Shown: positions 9,347-18,655 of the stretch, in pieces | Position numbering within the stretch: position 1 is the first letter of the stretch | How the letters are laid out: each line of letters opens with the position of its first letter | DNA from: Microcaldota archaeon | GTDB lineage: Archaea > Micrarchaeota > Micrarchaeia > Anstonellales > JAGGTN01 | DNA: 36,937 nucleotides | Reading direction: 5' to 3' | Assembly: GCA_021163645.1 (NCBI GenBank) | Contig: JAGGTN010000002.1 | Location: 1 to 36,937, forward strand | Position numbers and translations under genes: made by a program | The notes under the pieces: generated by a model | What the model saw: only the letters and a program-made list of their open reading frames with translations | Told to the model about the DNA's origin: nothing | The model's database searches: none

Positions 9347-10360
9347 TTAAACATTATTTACACTTGTAATTTTACGGTTGAAGTATAATAGCGATTTTAA
9401 AAAAATAACAATAAATATTCCTATAAATGCGATGGCAAGATTATGGTTTATAATCAATAATAGGTTGAATATAATATGAGCAGATATCGCTAATATTAGA
9501 CCAAATTTTAAATTATTATCTTTGAGATATGAATATGTGAATATCCATACAAACGATATATGTGCAATAGACGTTATAAAGGTTCTATCTATAACAAGTC
9601 TAAACCAATCATTGAATCCCATCTGAAATAAATTGCTATTAAGCGTGAAGTATATCCAATTTTCAAAAGCAGCAAATCCAAACCCCAATCCAATCGCAAT
9701 GATGAACGAGTATGATAAATAAGGCAGGAATTTTTTATTTACCCAATATACTGAGGTTGCTTTTAAAATCTCTTCCACGATTGGCGAGATGCCAATGAAA
9801 AAGATAAAATATAATGATTCTGGGAATAAGTTATATACAGGTTGATTTACTAAAAGAGAGAGAATGGCTGCAACTCCACCAGCAAATATGAGTATAGGAA
9901 CCATTGAGAATTTATCTCTCTTATTCCTACCAGAAAAAGAGACAAATGAAATACCTAATAATAATATAATTGGAATAAAGGTGATTATGAGAGTCCCAAC
10001 AAAATATTTTTTAATAATATTTTCTATCTCATAATCAGATAATTTTAACCCAAGCTCGAATAATACTAATAATGTTAATAAATACAACCCAAAATAAAAA
10101 AACCATCTCTTAATTTCAATTATCTTTTTAAGATTAGCTGTAACGTTCATGACAGCTACGATTATTAATACAAGACCGGTCATCAGTAAAAGCATTTCAG
10201 AGAAATCGAGAAAAGATGTAATTTCTGTCTGGGTTTGACCGTTGTATATCTCAGGATTATTCGTAATTGGTGTAAAAGTGAATATCATATTAAGCATTAA
10301 AAGAATTATAGAGGCTAGTATTAATAGAATAAAATGGGAAATATGATTTAATCTATTCAT
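9347..10360 (-). CDS. PrsW-like intramembrane metalloprotease
   Basis: Multi-TM; PIVEEILKATSVYW (EExxK) plus SIAHISFVWIF and SAHIIFNLLL His motifs. Confidence 0.8.
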   Translation of the reverse strand: MNRLNHISHFILLILASIILLMLNMIFTFTPITNNPEIYNGQTQTEITSFLDFSEMLLLMTGLVLIIVAVMNVTANLKKIIEIKRWFFYFGLYLLTLLVLFELGLKLSDYEIENIIKKYFVGTLIITFIPIILLLGISFVSFSGRNKRDKFSMVPILIFAGGVAAILSLLVNQPVYNLFPESLYFIFFIGISPIVEEILKATSVYWVNKKFLPYLSYSFIIAIGLGFGFAAFENWIYFTLNSNLFQMGFNDWFRLVIDRTFITSIAHISFVWIFTYSYLKDNNLKFGLILAISAHIIFNLLLIINHNLAIAFIGIFIVIFLKSLLYFNRKITSVNNV

Positions 10361-10381
10361 TATTATGATTACCAGACAAAG

Positions 10382-10396
10382 CTTTTTAAATTTTAA
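10382..10396 (+). promoter_or_regulatory. Putative TATA box for pilin 10411
   Basis: TTTTTAAATTTTAAA about 25 nt upstream of ATG, consistent with leaderless transcript. Confidence 0.4.
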
Positions 10397-10410
10397 ACAT
10401 CTTATTACCC

Positions 10411-10887
10411 ATGATGAATCTCAGATGTGCATATCATAAGGGTCAGGCTGCAACTGAATACATAATCATTTTATCCATAGTTGTAATTGTTGCTCTAATA
10501 ATTGTTGGTCTATTGAGGGGAGTTCTTGAATTAAGAACAGGATTTCAGACTGCTAAGAGCAGGATAGAATGGGCATCATCTGATGTTGTTCTAATCGCGC
10601 ACACGATTTATTCTAACGGTACTATTACTATGATCGTGGTTAATAATATTAATTATCCGATTAGGATAAGTGGTTTGGGACTGGACGAGCAACCAATTTC
10701 GTATCCTGGACCTACCCTATATCCTGGGCAGGAGAGCACTATCAATTTTTATTCTAATAAAGCAAAGGGAGATCCAGGAGATTCTTACACACATGAATTG
10801 TATATTCGTTATACTCATGCACAGGAGCCATCTATTAGAAATACAGTAAATGGAATGATATATGGTGTGATTGAACCCACTTCTTAG
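10411..10887 (+). CDS. Class III signal-peptide pilin-like protein
   Basis: HKGQAATEYIIILSIVVIVALIIVGLL. Confidence 0.85.
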   Translation: MMNLRCAYHKGQAATEYIIILSIVVIVALIIVGLLRGVLELRTGFQTAKSRIEWASSDVVLIAHTIYSNGTITMIVVNNINYPIRISGLGLDEQPISYPGPTLYPGQESTINFYSNKAKGDPGDSYTHELYIRYTHAQEPSIRNTVNGMIYGVIEPTS

Positions 10888-10998
10888 CTTATTAAGTATC
10901 TACTACTTTCTTTTTATCATATCTATTTTTAATGATATGTAGAAAATATCTTACTTTCCTTATTTCATTGAATGTTTTACGAATGCGAGCTTATGAAT

Positions 10999-11219
10999 AA
11001 CCAACCCAACCCAATCAAACCAACCAAACCCAAACAAACCAACTCAACCCAACCCCCCAAAAACCAAAAACCAACCAAAACAAAAACTCAACCCCAAAAA
11101 CCAAATCCAACAAAAACAACCCAATTAACCCAATCCCGATCATCAAATCAACCACCCCAAACAAAAAGAACAAAACAATCAAACCAACCAACCCCAACCC
11201 CCAACCAATCACCAACCCC
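10999..11219 (+). repeat. A/C-rich strand-asymmetric low-complexity tract 1
   Basis: CCAACCCAACCCAATCAAACCAACC...; almost no G on plus strand. Confidence 0.9.
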
Positions 11220-11418
11220 TAATATGCTCATAAATTTAAATTCGTATAATATGTTGGTTTTACTGAATAAAGGTTGAAAGGATCTTAATGTTAACTAAGA
11301 TTAGTTTTATTAAGTTAGTTAAGATAATTAATAGATCAAACAATTCAACAGAACCAGAATCTTAGCAAACGCTTAAAGCATTATCTATGTTTTTAAATAT
11401 TGTCCTCATAATAAGTTT

Positions 11419-12057
11419 ATGAAATTGAGCAGTGGAGATTATAAATTAGATGTTTTAATGGATGGAGGATTTAATTCAAATGAAAATATACTTATCATGA
11501 GTCCACCTGGTGAGATTAAAAAGGTTTTTGGATTGCAATTCATAAAAAAAGGATTGGACGTCGGCCAAACAGGGATAATCATTGATTATGATTCTCCTGT
11601 TAAAGAAATTAATGAATTCTTTGATAGTAAAAAACCAATAATAATTGATGGATATACTTGGACTTTAGGGATAACTTCAACAAGCAGGTACAACGTTCAA
11701 GGACCTAATGCATTAAATGACTTATCAATATTATTATCTCATCTCCTTGAAAGAATTCCAAGTACTAAAAGAGTATTGTTTAATTCATTATCAACATTAC
11801 TTTTATACAATGACCCTGATACTGTGTATAAATTTATTCAGATAATTGGAGCACGGCTTAAAAATTCGAATGCAACATCAATGTTCCTAATAGAATCAGG
11901 TATGCATTCTAATGAAATTATTGCAACGATAGAGCATATAATGGACGATGAAATAACATTCTTCCATGAAGATAAGTCTTGGAAGATGCGTATAAAATCA
12001 TTAGATAATTTTCCTATCACTGTTGAGTTTTCACCGAAAAAGATAATGATACCATGA
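11419..12057 (+). CDS. KaiC/ArlH-like RecA-fold protein with degenerate P-loop
   Basis: ILIMSPPGEIKKVFGLQFI where a Walker A should be; RVLFNSLSTLLLYNDPDTVYKFIQIIGARLKNSNATSMFLIE matches the KaiC Walker B region with Asp replaced by Asn. Confidence 0.75.
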   Translation: MKLSSGDYKLDVLMDGGFNSNENILIMSPPGEIKKVFGLQFIKKGLDVGQTGIIIDYDSPVKEINEFFDSKKPIIIDGYTWTLGITSTSRYNVQGPNALNDLSILLSHLLERIPSTKRVLFNSLSTLLLYNDPDTVYKFIQIIGARLKNSNATSMFLIESGMHSNEIIATIEHIMDDEITFFHEDKSWKMRIKSLDNFPITVEFSPKKIMIP

Positions 12058-12162
12058 TTAATAATGATCATTTTCAAGGTATTTATTATACTTATCTCTA
12101 ATGCTTAATAAACGGCTGGTGGTTCTGGTTCTTGAGGGGTTAAATACAAATGAAAATATATA

Positions 12163-12429
12163 TTAAGCAACGGATTTCTTTGGAGCTTCTGTTACAACAA
12201 CAACATCTTCGACTGACCTAACGCTTTTATATAAAATACTTTTCTCTGTAATTATTCTCTTCCATTCCTCTTTTGAGATGAGGAAATTCAAAGGTTCCAA
12301 GGTTATCCTATGTATCTCTCCTTTTTCAAGATCTAAAATTATATCTCTCACTCTGCCTAAATATTTTCCACCGTCTGTATATATGTCCATATCATAAATT
12401 TTGGATAGTCTAATTGCCATATTACTCAC
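12163..12429 (-). CDS. PRC-barrel domain protein
   Basis: IRLSKIYDMDIYTDGGKYLGRVRDIILDLEKGEIHRITLEP. Confidence 0.85.
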   Translation of the reverse strand: MSNMAIRLSKIYDMDIYTDGGKYLGRVRDIILDLEKGEIHRITLEPLNFLISKEEWKRIITEKSILYKSVRSVEDVVVVTEAPKKSVA

Positions 12430-12520
12430 CTGTGCAATCTTAAAACGCTTAACATTTAAAAAGCTTATGTTAGATTACTAAGTGTTTAACTCTTCATATT
12501 CTTTTCTTTGATTTTTAATG

Positions 12521-12593
12521 TTTTTTGATTGAATATTTATTAGCTAATTGATTTATTGGTTAGTTGATTAAGTTAGGATAGGATGATATAGGG
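12521..12593 (+). repeat. Dispersed ~73 bp repeat, copy A
   Basis: TTTTTTGATTGAATATTTATTAGCTAATTGATTTATTGGTTAGTTGATTAAGTTAGGATAGGATGATATAGGG; near-identical to 15095-15165. Confidence 0.9.
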
Positions 12594-12728
12594 TCAGTGG
12601 GTTAATTTTCATCAATCAGATCAAGTAGGTTGTTGGATAGGGAGCTAAACAATCAGCAATGAGAATTAAATGTTTATTAATGTTTATGAACGCTTACTAA
12701 ACAAAATAAAGAGGAAAAAATCAAAAAA

Positions 12729-14102
12729 TTAACCACAATGCCCTGAAGGAACGGTCGATGCGCCAGAAGAAAGGTCTGTATCACATAATCCATCATCATC
12801 ATTTAACCGCTCACAAACGATCTCTTTTATTTGCTCAGGTGTTCTTGGCATTTTATCATATTTTTGACCTTGTAAATACGTAGTTGGTGAGCTATATATC
12901 CTTTTACTCGCCGCGTCTGCTGCAATAGTTTGCTGGGTTGTATTTGCCATACATGCATCAACCATTGTAGTATTAATACCAGTAGAATTCAAACAGGTTT
13001 CTGCATCAGTACCACCGTTAAAACATGTTAGATAATCCCAAAACTTATCTTTCTGACTTTCTTGTATACAGTATTGCCTTAGATTCTCTTCTGCCTCCTT
13101 TTGTCCATGCATGGCTGATATGAATTTAATCGTTAGGTTTAACTTATCACCTAACAGTTTCTTAACAGGAAGTACTGCATTCTCCATCTGTCTGCCATAC
13201 GGACAATAGGATACAACATATACATCCATATCAACTGAATCATACTTCTGGCCGAGATATTCCTGATTATCCGATGATGGATATATGACATAATCATTTC
13301 CAGACTTAGTCATCAGCCCGCCAGATACCATCATTTCACATAAACCTTTCTGATCTTGATCTGTCACAGAATCACCAATGATAACAATTGCAGGCAAATA
13401 ATCTAATTTATATTTTTCAATATCTGAACCTATATCCTCTGATGTTTTAAGACTGATTGGAAGTCCATAAGAATCCATTTGAGATAAAAATCCTGTTGAG
13501 TTGTAAGATGAATTATCAATCAGTATTGCATCTATAACCGGAACCTTTGGAATACTATTGCATGAATCTGGTTTGGTACCAGTTAATGAATCACAGATGT
13601 TATGAGCGAATTTTATATTGACTTGCGATGGCATGATAGAAATTGCCTTCCCATCATTATACATGAAAAAGCTGGAGGTCACTGGATGATTTTGGATGAA
13701 ATTAAGGGTATCTTCAAATTCTTCCTCATTCTGATTCCTACATATTTCACTAGCATCAGAAGGTTGTCCTGTTTTAATGATATTGTAATCCATACATCTT
13801 GGTTCTGCTTTTATTTTTAGTTCCTTGGCAACATTGTTCATCGCACTGATAAGCTCCTGTTGAGTTGATGCGGGCATACGTGGGTCATATATCATCAGGA
13901 GTACATTTTCTTCACTCCCGATAGGAGTAAAATTCGCATTCGTAGAATTGTTTACTGTCCCATTTGTTCCATTGTTGGTAGAATTATTTATCGGATTTGG
14001 ATTTGTGCATCCAAAACTAAATAAACTTATAAATAAAACACCAAAACAGAACATCAACGATAAGCCTAATGAAATATTTTTTCTCATCAAAAACACCTCC
14101 AA
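12729..14102 (-). CDS. Lipoprotein with thioredoxin-fold (CPYG) domain
   Basis: Lipobox FSFGC, Asn/Thr-rich linker, then VDMDVYVVSYCPYGRQMENAVLPVKKLLGDKLNLTIKFISAMHGQKEAEENLRQYC (DsbA/GILT-like). Confidence 0.8.
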   Translation of the reverse strand: MEVFLMRKNISLGLSLMFCFGVLFISLFSFGCTNPNPINNSTNNGTNGTVNNSTNANFTPIGSEENVLLMIYDPRMPASTQQELISAMNNVAKELKIKAEPRCMDYNIIKTGQPSDASEICRNQNEEEFEDTLNFIQNHPVTSSFFMYNDGKAISIMPSQVNIKFAHNICDSLTGTKPDSCNSIPKVPVIDAILIDNSSYNSTGFLSQMDSYGLPISLKTSEDIGSDIEKYKLDYLPAIVIIGDSVTDQDQKGLCEMMVSGGLMTKSGNDYVIYPSSDNQEYLGQKYDSVDMDVYVVSYCPYGRQMENAVLPVKKLLGDKLNLTIKFISAMHGQKEAEENLRQYCIQESQKDKFWDYLTCFNGGTDAETCLNSTGINTTMVDACMANTTQQTIAADAASKRIYSSPTTYLQGQKYDKMPRTPEQIKEIVCERLNDDDGLCDTDLSSGASTVPSGHCG

Positions 14103-14348
14103 AATAACATTCTAAATATCTCTTCTTTTCAAACATAATTCTGACAAAATTGGGAAATAATCAAATCGTTTAATAATTAAATATTAATTACCACATATAG
14201 TTATACACACTATACTTTAAATATTTAAGCAGCTGCTTTTTTAAAATTAACTATTTTTATCACCATCCTCCTTTCCTCTATTACAAAATGTTTTAACGTA
14301 AGGTATATATATTATTCTGGTCATAAATAGTATGTTGATGGTGATTAA

Positions 14349-15062
14349 ATGAATGGTCGTAAGAATTCATCTAAAAAAAATATAAAAAGGAAAAAGAAAA
14401 CTAATTCTAAGAGTAATAGAAAAGGTAATAGAAGTAAAAAGAAAAAGAAGGGAGAAATTAAGGTTAATAAAAATATTAAAACAAAAATGAAGAACAAGAA
14501 GAATAAAAAGAGTAGAACAAAGACAAAGAGTAGAGAAACTAAAAGGCTAATCAACAGTGATAAAATAAAGAATAAAAAAAGGAGAGAGGCAAAAAAGAAA
14601 AAGGTAAATATAAAGAGGATTCTTGCTACGAATCCACTCCTAAGAAAGTATATTATTGATGTTGGAGGAGAACAGGCATTAGCAATAGTACAAGCATTAA
14701 AAAATGATAAATGTACAGAAGAAGTGATATTAAAACGCTCAAAAGCAGGAAAAAGTGATGCGCGAGCCACCCTTAATAAATTACATGGTAAAAGGCTTGT
14801 TAAATATTCACGAGAAAAAGACGCTAATATTGGATTGTATACTTATACTTGGAGTCTTCGTGTAGATAAACTAAAAGAAATAGGAGAAAAACTTCTTCTG
14901 CAAAACAAAGATACTAATGAGAGAACAAAAATAGAAAAATATAAATGTAAAGCATGCGGGGCAGAGAATGAATATTCTTTTGAAGAAGCAATGGATTTAA
15001 GATTCAAATGTCCTTTTTGTAATAGCTTGTTAGACCTATCAGAAGATGAGGAAGAGAGTTAA
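14349..15062 (+). CDS. tfe: Transcription factor E alpha (TFE) with long Lys-rich N-terminal extension
   Basis: Winged helix LRKYIIDVGGEQALAIVQALKN...IGLYTYTWSL and zinc ribbon YKCKACGAENEYSFEEAMDLRFKCPFCNSLL; first ~95 aa nearly all K/R/N. Confidence 0.85.
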   Translation: MNGRKNSSKKNIKRKKKTNSKSNRKGNRSKKKKKGEIKVNKNIKTKMKNKKNKKSRTKTKSRETKRLINSDKIKNKKRREAKKKKVNIKRILATNPLLRKYIIDVGGEQALAIVQALKNDKCTEEVILKRSKAGKSDARATLNKLHGKRLVKYSREKDANIGLYTYTWSLRVDKLKEIGEKLLLQNKDTNERTKIEKYKCKACGAENEYSFEEAMDLRFKCPFCNSLLDLSEDEEES

Positions 15063-15094
15063 TTTTATAAGTGTTTGATTTTTTGGGATAGTTC

Positions 15095-15165
15095 TTTTTT
15101 GATTGAATATTTATTAGCTAATTGATTTTGGTTAGTTGATTGAGTTAGGATAGGATGATATAGGG
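15095..15165 (+). repeat. Dispersed ~73 bp repeat, copy B
   Basis: Matches 12521-12593 with one small indel and one substitution. Confidence 0.9.
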
Positions 15166-15225
15166 CAAAACATATCTTTAAAAGAATAATAGCCATATTA
15201 ATATAATATTGTCGAAGGCGGTATT

Positions 15226-15465
15226 ATGGAGGAGATGAAGAAATTAGTTGCTGTGTTGATGATTTTTGTTGTGACGGCTATGATGGTTGTGTATTTAAAC
15301 CAATCTTACTATTCGTTGCGTAATCATGGTTCATATAAATATAATGCTCTGTCGGATGACTGTGGTCATAATTGCTCTTGCGCAAATGGGATACCTTGCT
15401 CTTGTTCATATCAAGATGGTGAATGTAAATGTACCGAGTGCCGAGGGAGAGTTATCTATTATTAA
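15226..15465 (+). CDS. Small secreted/membrane Cys-rich protein
   Basis: N-terminal hydrophobic helix then CGHNCSCANGIPCSCSYQDGECKCTEC. Confidence 0.6.
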   Translation: MEEMKKLVAVLMIFVVTAMMVVYLNQSYYSLRNHGSYKYNALSDDCGHNCSCANGIPCSCSYQDGECKCTECRGRVIYY

Positions 15466-15983
15466 TCGTTTTGCTTATTATAATACTATCACCAGCATGT
15501 ATTGAAATGCAGGAGGTAAATAATAACTTAAGTAGTCGATCCAATCAGAATATCTCACCAGTTGTCAAACCTAAAATTGAACCACCTATACTTGATAATC
15601 AGACTCCAAAATATAGATTTAAATACTCACGGAAGATATATTGCTTAGGAGATTTTTCACAAGTCAATATCACCGTAAATATCTTTGATGATGAGTATTA
15701 TACTAAAACAGAATATAAAGGTAAAGAGATATATATGTATTCAGATGGAACAGTATGCCTAAAGAATAATAGACAAATGAAATGTGTTAAAGGGATGGTT
15801 CGTCCAGCAGGGTATAACATCATTAAAAATCGTTTTGTTCAAGATAGGATGATGGATGGATGCATAAATTTGAATAGAACCAATGGATATTTTACTCTTT
15901 GTTACAGAAACAAGTATCTTGTTAACATGACGATTGATAATCTAAATGGATGCTATGAGGTTTGGGAATCACAACCTATCTGA
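15429..15983 (+). CDS. Putative lipoprotein
   Basis: LLLIVLLIIILSPACIE lipobox. Confidence 0.65.
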   Translation: MYRVPRESYLLLIVLLIIILSPACIEMQEVNNNLSSRSNQNISPVVKPKIEPPILDNQTPKYRFKYSRKIYCLGDFSQVNITVNIFDDEYYTKTEYKGKEIYMYSDGTVCLKNNRQMKCVKGMVRPAGYNIIKNRFVQDRMMDGCINLNRTNGYFTLCYRNKYLVNMTIDNLNGCYEVWESQPI

Positions 15984-18398
15984 TATTTTCTGCATCATTT
16001 CAAGGAAGCAGTTAACAGTTTTATCTTCTTCACTAACCAAAGAGATAATCAGTCCTTTATCTAGCAAGAACCATATGAATAATGTAGATGTACGTGTTCT
16101 TAGGAAGATATAATAATATGGATGCTTTACAATGGGTTGGATAATTTTCCTAATTTTATTCAATAACATAAATAAATATTCTTGATTCACATTATCTACT
16201 TTATATGATTTAACTTCTCCTTTAATACTATGTATCATCATCTTTTTAACCCCTGCTTCAGAGAGAATTCTTACTATATCAATAATCGTTTTCTTTTCTG
16301 CCATTATAGGTGTTGCTACCTTAACAGTTCTATTATCTATAACAAGGTTATTCTCTGGATGATGAAGGATATAATATTCAACTGCCCAATCCCTCCATTC
16401 TTTTGGAATATTTACAAGTGAATCAATATTTATCCTTCCTGATTCTTCCAACATCCTATCAAATTGAAGTTCTGCCAATCCAGCGTAATGCTTAGCGTTT
16501 TTTATCTTCTCTTTCAATGACTTATAGCCCATATCTACCCTTGCTAATGATTCCTCAATTAGATTTTTAGCTGTTCTTTGGTCATTAATCTCAGTAACAA
16601 GTTTATCTATCCTTTTTATAGGTATTGAAAAGATACAGCTCTCTTCATCGCTAGTATTTATATGATATTTCTTTGCCTCTCTAATCAAATCATTCGTATC
16701 TGCTATTTTTTTCTTAAGTTCGGATAAATCCTTTAAGTTCCTCTTAATCAATTTTTTTTTACTGGAAACAGAGAATCCCCCTAATTTACCACGCAGTCCA
16801 TCTTCAAGTGAAAATACAAAAGTTAATAATCCTATAAGAATAATCGTAGATAAAATTGATTGAACAGCATTGTCTTTCATAACATAACCTACAGAACTAT
16901 AATCTAGATTATATGGTGATTCGCCGTCAAGGTATAGCGAAAATCCAACACCTAAGACTGTAAGAATAAATCCTATTAACAGATACTGCCAGAAGGTTGG
17001 ACTTCCATGACCTACCCATATTTTTATAGAATTCATAATCCCCTTCCTTGTTAGTAACCCCAATATCACATCCCATATCAAGGTTAAAATAATGATAATA
17101 ACTTTCAGGATGATTATTAATATGAAAATTGCAATTGAGAGAGCAATATAATAGTTGGTATTTGGTCTAACCACTGTAAAGACTTCAGATATTATCGAAA
17201 ATACAGGCGCCAAATATGGTGAATTTGTAACAGAGAATTCATAAACCTTAATTTTTGGGGTTGACATTTTGTCAGATATCTCAGATTGGTCTAAAATCTT
17301 GTCTGATTTGAATGAATAAACCACATAACTTTGTAACCTCTCACCTGTGCCTATTTTCTTGATGTTCCACACAACACTCTTGTTTTCAATTGTTGTGAAA
17401 TTAGAGTTTATATTTACATCCCAATAATTAAGACCTTTTGGTAGGTCGTCGTAAATCAATGCGTTTTCGTATATCCCTTTTGATTTGAAATCAATCAATA
17501 GAATTACCTTATAAGTAACTTCAGAATATTTTGGTGTTTCCTTTTTAATGTGTATTTCGTTCTGACGGGTTGTTTCTATTACTAAATTAGTCTTGAGAAG
17601 ATTATAGATTGTTTGCAACTCATCAGTATCATAATTAATTACATTACATAACCCTCCATAACTATATCCTTTTCCTTCTCCAGTGTTGTATACATTAATA
17701 ATTGGATTATTGTTTATCTTAGTTCCTATATATGATATCTTTTCTATAGTTGCCAAATATTCTTCTATTAATGATTTTGGTATGTCTGATGAATTATTTC
17801 TTAATTCATCAGTTAAAAAACGCAGATGTGATACCTCAGAATCCATCGCATTAAACCCATCCTGTAAGTCTAAAAGGTCTTGGATGAATTGTTGTCCTAT
17901 TCCCATATACATTTGTTTACAGATTGGGGCACCTTGGCATGCGATAGAACAGGAATTAATATCTGTACATGGAAGGTCTTTTCTACCCAACCCAAGATAC
18001 TGTTTGCACTGCGCTTCACCTCTGATTGTTTCTTCATTGCTTCTTAATCTATCAAATGTGTTGATGTGTTCATCAATCTTATCAAATACAGATGAATTAT
18101 CTATATGATATCTTAATACTATCCCCTCACCAGGTTCTGTTAGGTTAACGTTGATATCTGATAAATTCCATTCTGGACTTACCAAGATTATTTTCTGTAC
18201 TGTTGCATGTTTGTATTCGATAGGCAAGAATGTATAAGTCGCAAAATCATAAATTCCATCACCATTAACATCAGAGACATCTTTTCTAAGCAGAGTTAAA
18301 TGACTGCCTGGTTCCGCTACACTAACTGCTAAGGTTGACCCTAAGAGCATGAATAATAAGAAAAATATTGATAAAACAATCGATTCTTTCTTTACCAT
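15969..18398 (-). CDS. Large membrane protein, unknown function
   Basis: 809 aa; signal peptide, extracellular region, several TMs (VIIIILTLIWDVILGLL etc.) and coiled cytoplasmic region. Confidence 0.75.
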   Translation of the reverse strand: MVKKESIVLSIFFLLFMLLGSTLAVSVAEPGSHLTLLRKDVSDVNGDGIYDFATYTFLPIEYKHATVQKIILVSPEWNLSDINVNLTEPGEGIVLRYHIDNSSVFDKIDEHINTFDRLRSNEETIRGEAQCKQYLGLGRKDLPCTDINSCSIACQGAPICKQMYMGIGQQFIQDLLDLQDGFNAMDSEVSHLRFLTDELRNNSSDIPKSLIEEYLATIEKISYIGTKINNNPIINVYNTGEGKGYSYGGLCNVINYDTDELQTIYNLLKTNLVIETTRQNEIHIKKETPKYSEVTYKVILLIDFKSKGIYENALIYDDLPKGLNYWDVNINSNFTTIENKSVVWNIKKIGTGERLQSYVVYSFKSDKILDQSEISDKMSTPKIKVYEFSVTNSPYLAPVFSIISEVFTVVRPNTNYYIALSIAIFILIIILKVIIIILTLIWDVILGLLTRKGIMNSIKIWVGHGSPTFWQYLLIGFILTVLGVGFSLYLDGESPYNLDYSSVGYVMKDNAVQSILSTIILIGLLTFVFSLEDGLRGKLGGFSVSSKKKLIKRNLKDLSELKKKIADTNDLIREAKKYHINTSDEESCIFSIPIKRIDKLVTEINDQRTAKNLIEESLARVDMGYKSLKEKIKNAKHYAGLAELQFDRMLEESGRINIDSLVNIPKEWRDWAVEYYILHHPENNLVIDNRTVKVATPIMAEKKTIIDIVRILSEAGVKKMMIHSIKGEVKSYKVDNVNQEYLFMLLNKIRKIIQPIVKHPYYYIFLRTRTSTLFIWFLLDKGLIISLVSEEDKTVNCFLEMMQKISDRL

Positions 18399-18465
18399 AA
18401 AACCTCTTTAAGTTAAATAATATTTTAAAGCTTGCGGAGTATTATGATTAAATAATATCAAGAAT

Positions 18466-18620
18466 GGGCCTGTGGTCTAGTGGTTATGACGTCCGCCTTA
18501 CACGCGGGAGATCCCCGGTTCAAAATAGCTTTTTGGTGTTGTAATATATTCTCTCAAATATTAGCACTCAAAAATAATAGTAATGAAAAAGAAGAGGCTA
18601 TGGAAGTCCGGGCAGGCCCA
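18466..18620 (+). tRNA. tRNA-Val(TAC) with T-loop intron (59/60)
   Basis: Acceptor GGGCCTG/CAGGCCC + A73; GTCTAGTGGTTATGAC; anticodon stem TCCGC/GCGGG with CTTACAC loop; T-stem CCCGG/CCGGG; T-loop TTCAAA|T. Confidence 0.9.
18525..18606 (+). other. 82-nt BHB intron in T-loop of tRNA-Val
   Basis: Central helix TTCA/TGGA, bulges AAA and AGT, distal helix TAGCTTTTT/AAGAGGCTA; splicing yields TTCAAAT T-loop. Confidence 0.88.
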
Positions 18621-18655
18621 TCATAAAAAAGATAAGAGAAAAAGGATTATGATAA

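Noticed and set aside
10999-11219. CRISPR array or tandem minisatellite interpretation of the A/C tracts
   Set aside because: No fixed repeat-spacer periodicity; words vary irregularly
10972-11277. ORFs across A/C tract 1 (plus 101 aa, minus 66 aa)
   Set aside because: Translations are pure low-complexity N/P/Q/K/T or W/G/L/F strings caused by base composition; no RBS or domain
14345-14770. 141 aa minus ORF rich in F/L
   Set aside because: Antisense of the Lys-rich (AAA/AAG) TFE extension; composition artefact
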